Positions 5,198 through 8,438 of a stretch of 8,438 bases of DNA are shown here, one piece after another. Position 1 is the stretch's first letter, and every line of letters starts with the position of its first letter. The translations under genes were made by a program, and so were the position numbers. Origin of the DNA: Clostridia bacterium (GTDB lineage Bacteria; Bacillota; Clostridia; Oscillospirales; Butyricicoccaceae); assembly GCA_900763355.1 (NCBI GenBank), contig CAAFJY010000098.1:1-8438 (forward strand). The letters run 5' to 3'. The notes under the pieces were generated by a model. That model saw only the letters and a list, made by a program, of their open reading frames with translations, ran no database searches and was not told the origin of the DNA.

Positions 5198-6959
5198 GCC
5201 CAGCGGCCCGGTCATCCGCAAGGATATCTGCCGCTTCTGGCCGGTGTGGGGGAGCTGTCTCTTTGTCTGGATCCTCTCTCTCCCCGTCCCGCTGCTCAAT
5301 CTCCGCTCGGCCAGCTATGGGAGCCGGGTGGACCTGGCCGCCGCCGCGGCGGAGACCATCCTCTCCTCCGGGCAGAGCTTTTCCCTGGCCATGGCCATCC
5401 TCTATGGCGGGGTGGCGGCCGCCGCCGTGTGGAGCTTTCTCTTCTCCGCCCGGAGCGTGACCCTGTTCCACGCCCTCCCCGTGGGGCGGTGCGGGATGTT
5501 TCTGTCCCATCTGCTGGGGGGACTGGGGCCCCTCTGGTGCGTCCACGGGCTGACGGCCCTGTTGGCCTGGCTGGCCCAGGCGGAGCTGGGGCTGTGGAGC
5601 CCCGCGGCCATTTTGCAGTGGCTGGCCGCCGTCTGCCTGCAGGATCTTCTGTTTTTCTCCATCGCCGTCCTCTGCGCCATGCTGACGGGGAACCTCCCCG
5701 CCATGGCGGTGCTCTATGGGCTGCTCAACGCCTGCGCCGTGGGGCTGGAATCCCTGCTGGAACACTTTGCCTGTCGCTTCTACTACGGGGTGGCTGCCAT
5801 CCCCCACCGGCTGACCTTCCTCTCCCCCGCCGGGTGGCTCTTCACCTCCTACCCCGTGGTGGGGACCCAGCCTGTGGGGGCGGAGGCCCTGCTGCTGCGG
5901 CCCCTGTGCTTCTATGGTCTCGCGGCTCTGGGGATGCTGGGGCTGTCCCTCATCCTCTATCTCCACCGGGCGTCGGAGACGGCGGGAGACGTCATCGCCG
6001 TTCCCGCGGCCCGTCCCCTGGCCAAATACAGCTTTGCCCTGGGGTGCGCTCTGGGGCTGGGCGCCCTCTTCCGCCTGATCCTCATCCCCGGGGAGACGGG
6101 TCTGCTCCCCGTCCTCCTGTGCATCCTGGGGGGCGGCACGGTGGGCTATTTTGCCGCCGAGATGCTGCTGCGCAAGAGCTTCCGCGTCTTTGGCTGGAAA
6201 AAAGGCGGCGGGATGCGGGGCTTTCTCGGCTTTTCCGCCGCCATGGTCCTGCTCATGCTGTGCCTGCACCAGGACGTGTTCGGCATCGAGGATCAGCTCC
6301 CCGACCGGGACAGCATCGTCCAGGTAGCCATCTCCTGCAACCATGAATACACCATCCCCGGCACCGACCCCGCCATCGGTGAGGTGCTGGCTCTCCATCA
6401 AAATGTTCTGGACCACAAGGACGAGATTCTTTCCTCCAACAGCACCCAGTGCTATTTCCGCCTGACCTATACCCTGGACGACGGGAGCCAGCTCTCCCGG
6501 AGCTATTCCGCCCTGACGGGCCCCCAGGCCCAGGCCGACCCCAACTCCCCCGCCCACAAGCTGGACGGCATTCTTTCCCAGCCCCGGCTGCTGGACCAGG
6601 CTCTTCTGCCGGCGGAAAACGCACGGCTGGATCATATCACCCTTTACCTCAATTTCATCGATCTGGTGGGGCCCCGCTATTCCTCGCAGGCCCTTTCCGG
6701 CTACTGCGAGCTGGCTGGCGATGAGCTGGAGCCCATCATTTCCGCTCTCCGGGCCGATCTCTATGCCGGAGACATCGGCAAAAGTGTTCTCTTCGGTTCC
6801 CAGGGGGCGGTGCAGCAGCTTTCCCTGGATGTGAGCTCCACGCTCCCCGGGGTGGACGAGACACAGTGGAACTGGATCGACCTGAACGACCAAGATGCCG
6901 CCCCCCGGACCCGGGCTCTGCTGGTCCACTGGGGCTATCTCAAGGAGGTGCAGCCATGA
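5172..6959 (+). CDS. ABC transporter permease with large C-terminal extracytoplasmic domain
   Basis: A 595-aa integral membrane protein, partner of the preceding ATPase. Hydrophobic segments are visible at about 25-44, 68-92, 108-137, 148-172, 176-198, 243-265, 286-306, 309-331 and 348-366. Residues 370-595 are soluble. This tail contains ALHQNVLDHK, then a beta-rich RLTYTLDDGSQLSRSYS, a pattern I associate with C-terminal domains of ABC-2-type permeases in Clostridia (possibly DUF6449, not verified). After the last segment the domain is predicted outside the cell, where it could sense or bind a substrate. The ATG at 5172 is preferred over a GTG at 5163: GGGAGG (5158-5163) sits 8 nt upstream of the ATG and overlaps the GTG. 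It overlaps the ATPase gene by 26 nt and the amidase by ATGA. Direction (export of a peptide, lipid or antibiotic) is inference. Confidence 0.85.
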   Translation: MASKILSCKPSGPVIRKDICRFWPVWGSCLFVWILSLPVPLLNLRSASYGSRVDLAAAAAETILSSGQSFSLAMAILYGGVAAAAVWSFLFSARSVTLFHALPVGRCGMFLSHLLGGLGPLWCVHGLTALLAWLAQAELGLWSPAAILQWLAAVCLQDLLFFSIAVLCAMLTGNLPAMAVLYGLLNACAVGLESLLEHFACRFYYGVAAIPHRLTFLSPAGWLFTSYPVVGTQPVGAEALLLRPLCFYGLAALGMLGLSLILYLHRASETAGDVIAVPAARPLAKYSFALGCALGLGALFRLILIPGETGLLPVLLCILGGGTVGYFAAEMLLRKSFRVFGWKKGGGMRGFLGFSAAMVLLMLCLHQDVFGIEDQLPDRDSIVQVAISCNHEYTIPGTDPAIGEVLALHQNVLDHKDEILSSNSTQCYFRLTYTLDDGSQLSRSYSALTGPQAQADPNSPAHKLDGILSQPRLLDQALLPAENARLDHITLYLNFIDLVGPRYSSQALSGYCELAGDELEPIISALRADLYAGDIGKSVLFGSQGAVQQLSLDVSSTLPGVDETQWNWIDLNDQDAAPRTRALLVHWGYLKEVQP

Positions 6960-7666
6960 CCCGTCCCGATCCCGAAACTCCTTCCCCCCGCCGCCTGTCT
7001 CTCCGGCAGCTCTGGCTCCCCATTTTGGGCCTGTTGCTGGCGGCGGCGGCAGCCTGGGTGCTGTGGCAGCACCTGGGGGGCTCGCCCCAGGACCGGTTTT
7101 CGGTCCCGGAGCACATCCTCATCTGTCTCGACCCCGGCCACGGGGGCGACGATCCCGGCGCCTCCTGTGATGGCCGCTTAGAAAAGGACGACAACCTCGC
7201 CCTCGCCCTGGCGGTGGGCCGGGCGCTGACCGATTTCGGCTCCGACCGGGTCGAGGTCCTCTATACCCGCACCGAAGATACGGCTCTGGAGCTCCAGGAC
7301 CGGGTGGACATCGCCAACAATGCCGGGGCCACGCTCTTCGTCTCCCTCCACCGCAACAGCGGCGGCGGACAGGGGGTGGAGGTGTGGGTCTCTGCCGAGC
7401 ACCACCGGCCCGAGACCCGTCTGGCCCAGTACATCATGGATGGGCTGGAGCAGGTGGGGGTCAGCCGGGTGCGGGGCGTCCGCTCCGGGACGGCCGGCAA
7501 CGCCGGGGTCAGCTATACCGTGGTGAGCCGCACCCGGATGCCCGCCTGTCTGGTGGAGCTGGGCTTCATCGACAGCGATACCGACAACGCCCTCCTGGAC
7601 GAGCATCTGGAGGCCTATGCCCAGGCCATCGCCGACGGCATTTTGCAGATGGTGAAGCTGAAATGA
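6956..7666 (+). CDS. Membrane-anchored N-acetylmuramoyl-L-alanine amidase (Amidase_3)
   Basis: A 236-aa zinc amidase that cleaves the bond between N-acetylmuramic acid and the first L-Ala of peptidoglycan stem peptides. A transmembrane or uncleaved signal segment lies at about 18-38 (LRQLWLPILGLLLAAAAAWV). The catalytic domain spans about 53-233. Zinc ligands are H62 in LDPGHGG, E76 in RLEKDDN and H132 in VSLHRNS, and the catalytic Glu is E201 in LVELGFI. All are present, so the enzyme should be active. No SPOR, SH3, LysM or AMIN domain is fused, so wall targeting comes from membrane tethering alone. Start at 6956: AAGGAGG at 6942-6948, 7 nt upstream, and ATGA overlap with the permease. It overlaps vanZ by ATGA. 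Co-transcription with a transporter suggests wall remodelling as part of a stress response rather than a general sporulation (CwlD) or cell-division role. Confidence 0.94.
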   Translation: MTRPDPETPSPRRLSLRQLWLPILGLLLAAAAAWVLWQHLGGSPQDRFSVPEHILICLDPGHGGDDPGASCDGRLEKDDNLALALAVGRALTDFGSDRVEVLYTRTEDTALELQDRVDIANNAGATLFVSLHRNSGGGQGVEVWVSAEHHRPETRLAQYIMDGLEQVGVSRVRGVRSGTAGNAGVSYTVVSRTRMPACLVELGFIDSDTDNALLDEHLEAYAQAIADGILQMVKLK

Positions 7667-8229
7667 GGGTGGTCCTGGACTATTTCTGGGACATGAGCCG
7701 GTGGATGCTGCTGGCACTCCCCTGCTGGTTGCTGGGGCGCAGTCTTTTTCTGGCCGCCGGGCGAAGAAAGACTCGATGGGGCCGCGAGATCGTCCTGACT
7801 CTCTTTGTCCTGACCCTGGCGGGGGTGCTGTCCCAGACGGTGCTGCCGCCTCCGGGCCAGCCCATCCTCACTCCGGCCCAGGCCCGGGAGCGCTGGGATC
7901 TGGGGACGGCCATCAATCTGCGCCCCCTGGATACCATCCGCGCCTTCTGGCAGCGGGGGACGCTGGAGGGTCAGCTGGTCAATCTCCTGGGCAACGTGGC
8001 GGTGTTTGTGCCCCTGGGGCTGCTCATGCCCTGGGCCTTTCCGGCGCTGCGCCGGTGGTGGACCGTCACCCTGCTGTGCGGGGGACTGTCCCTGTCCATC
8101 GAGTTCACCCAGCTCTTTTTGGCCCGGAGCGTGGATGTGGACGATCTGCTCCTCAACACCCTGGGCGGCCTGCTGGGTTATCTCCTCTTCGCCCTGGGCC
8201 GCGCCCTCTTTTCCCGGGAAAAGCATTGA
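7663..8229 (+). CDS. VanZ-family membrane protein
   Basis: A 188-aa protein with hydrophobic segments at about 11-30, 41-61, 105-126, 133-153 and 162-183. VanZ hallmarks are present in order: AINLRPLDTI (83-92), NLLGNVAVFVPLGLLMP (108-123), and SIEFTQLFLARSVDVDDLLL (145-164) followed by NTLGGLLGY. VanZ of the Tn1546 vanA cluster gives low-level teicoplanin resistance by an incompletely understood route. Most genomic VanZ-like proteins have no tested function, so the drug link is only suggestive. The ATG at 7663 overlaps the amidase stop (ATGA); the ribosome binding site is weak, so translation probably depends on coupling. An upstream in-frame extension would run through the amidase and is rejected. 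It is the last gene of the operon, followed by hairpins at 8241-8301. Confidence 0.92.
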   Translation: MRVVLDYFWDMSRWMLLALPCWLLGRSLFLAAGRRKTRWGREIVLTLFVLTLAGVLSQTVLPPPGQPILTPAQARERWDLGTAINLRPLDTIRAFWQRGTLEGQLVNLLGNVAVFVPLGLLMPWAFPALRRWWTVTLLCGGLSLSIEFTQLFLARSVDVDDLLLNTLGGLLGYLLFALGRALFSREKH

Positions 8230-8240
8230 AACAAAGAAAA

Positions 8241-8263
8241 AAGTCTGTGCTTTGCACAGACTT
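8241..8263 (-). terminator. Hairpin oriented as a minus-strand intrinsic terminator
   Basis: AAGTCTGTGC (8241-8250) pairs with GCACAGACTT (8254-8263) over a TTT loop. The T-rich tract (complement of CAAAGAAAA, 8231-8240) lies on the minus-strand exit side, whereas the plus-strand exit is CCGCTT. It therefore best serves a leftward transcript entering from the right, which suggests a convergent gene beyond the window. For the vanZ transcript it may act as a 3' stabilising stem. Confidence 0.65.
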
Positions 8264-8273
8264 CCGCTTATCG

Positions 8274-8301
8274 AAAAAGGCTGCGGTACCGCAGCCTTTT
8301 T
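8274..8301 (+). terminator. Bidirectional intrinsic terminator after vanZ
   Basis: A 28-nt perfect palindrome with AAAAA, then GGCTGCGG, then its complement CCGCAGCC and TTTTT. A G+C-rich stem ends in a T5 tract in both directions. It lies 45 nt after the vanZ stop and is the best candidate for the end of the operon transcript. It can equally stop a convergent leftward transcript. Confidence 0.85.
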
Positions 8302-8310
8302 CCTATGAAA

Positions 8311-8438
8311 TGTTTTTTCACGGACATGCGCCGGGAAAAAACACCGTAACCCGCTGCTTTTTTGCAAAAAAGCAGCGAAACCGGCCCGCAGGCCGGAGCC
8401 TTACGCGGGCTGCTGCGCAGCCACGGCCCTTCTGGGCC
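8311..8438. repeat. Cluster of consecutive palindromes, possible intergenic repeat element (cut at right edge)
   Basis: Five inverted repeats follow one another with little spacing: TGTTTTTTC/GAAAAAACA (8311-8319 with 8335-8343); a 24-nt palindrome GCTGCTTTTTTG/CAAAAAAGCAGC (8353-8376); CCGGCC/GGCCGG (8381-8396); GGCTGC/GCAGCC (8408-8422); GGCCC/GGGCC (8425-8438). No ORF with a ribosome binding site is present. The density of palindromes resembles repetitive extragenic elements rather than a single terminator. Identity as a multi-copy repeat needs comparison with the rest of the genome. Confidence 0.5.

Noticed and set aside
4166..5299. Minus-strand open frame of 377 codons opposite the ABC ATPase
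   Set aside because: The opposite strand carries all ABC ATPase motifs. This frame has no start signal and only low-complexity sequence.
5178..6929. Minus-strand open frame of 583 codons opposite the permease
   Set aside because: The composition is dominated by Q, G, P, H and E with no recognisable fold, and it covers almost exactly the permease gene. It is an antisense shadow of GC-rich coding DNA.
8353..8376. 24-nt palindrome as a further rho-independent terminator
   Set aside because: Its T run lies inside the stem rather than after it, and the bases following on either strand are not T-rich.
8311..8438. CRISPR array or attachment site at the right edge
   Set aside because: The palindromes differ from one another and are not regularly spaced direct repeats. 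No cas, integrase or tRNA gene is visible.

Overview
The window looks like a chromosomal segment from a high-GC member of the Clostridia, most likely a gut Oscillospiraceae-type organism (Flavonifractor/Lawsonibacter-like). This is inferred from the very GC-rich third codon positions, the strong AGGAGG-type ribosome binding sites, the sigma-A promoter, and an SLH-domain surface protein with InlB-type repeats. No ribosomal or other phylogenetic marker is present, so the assignment is by style only.

Left part, minus strand (1-558): two small phage-type lysis genes, a membrane/coiled-coil protein of 80 aa followed by an LLH-family holin that runs off the left edge. They overlap by ATGA. No other phage genes are visible.

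Centre-left, minus strand (757-3678): one 973-aa secreted surface protein. It has a signal peptide, a Cys/Gly-rich right-handed beta-helix, short tandem repeats, three InlB/Flg_new-like repeats, a small beta domain and three C-terminal SLH domains that anchor it to the cell wall. A strong intrinsic terminator follows it (713-743). A probable extended -10 promoter precedes it (around 3735-3743).

The divergent regulatory region (3679-3942) also holds a perfect-consensus sigma-A promoter (TTGACA, 17 nt, TATAAT) firing rightwards. Its -10 and start region is covered by nested inverted repeats, the probable operator of the first gene of the rightward operon.

Right part, plus strand (3943-8229): a tightly coupled five-gene operon made of a YtrA-subfamily GntR repressor, an ABC ATPase, a large ABC permease with an extracytoplasmic C-terminal domain, a membrane-anchored N-acetylmuramoyl-L-alanine amidase (Amidase_3) and a VanZ-family membrane protein. 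Every junction overlaps. A small GntR, an ABC exporter, a cell-wall hydrolase and VanZ in one transcript suggest a cell-envelope stress or antibiotic response module, by analogy with Bacillus subtilis ytr and with VanZ of glycopeptide resistance clusters. This role is inference.

The right end (8230-8438) is non-coding. It carries terminator hairpins and then a dense run of palindromes that looks like an intergenic repeat element cut by the window edge.
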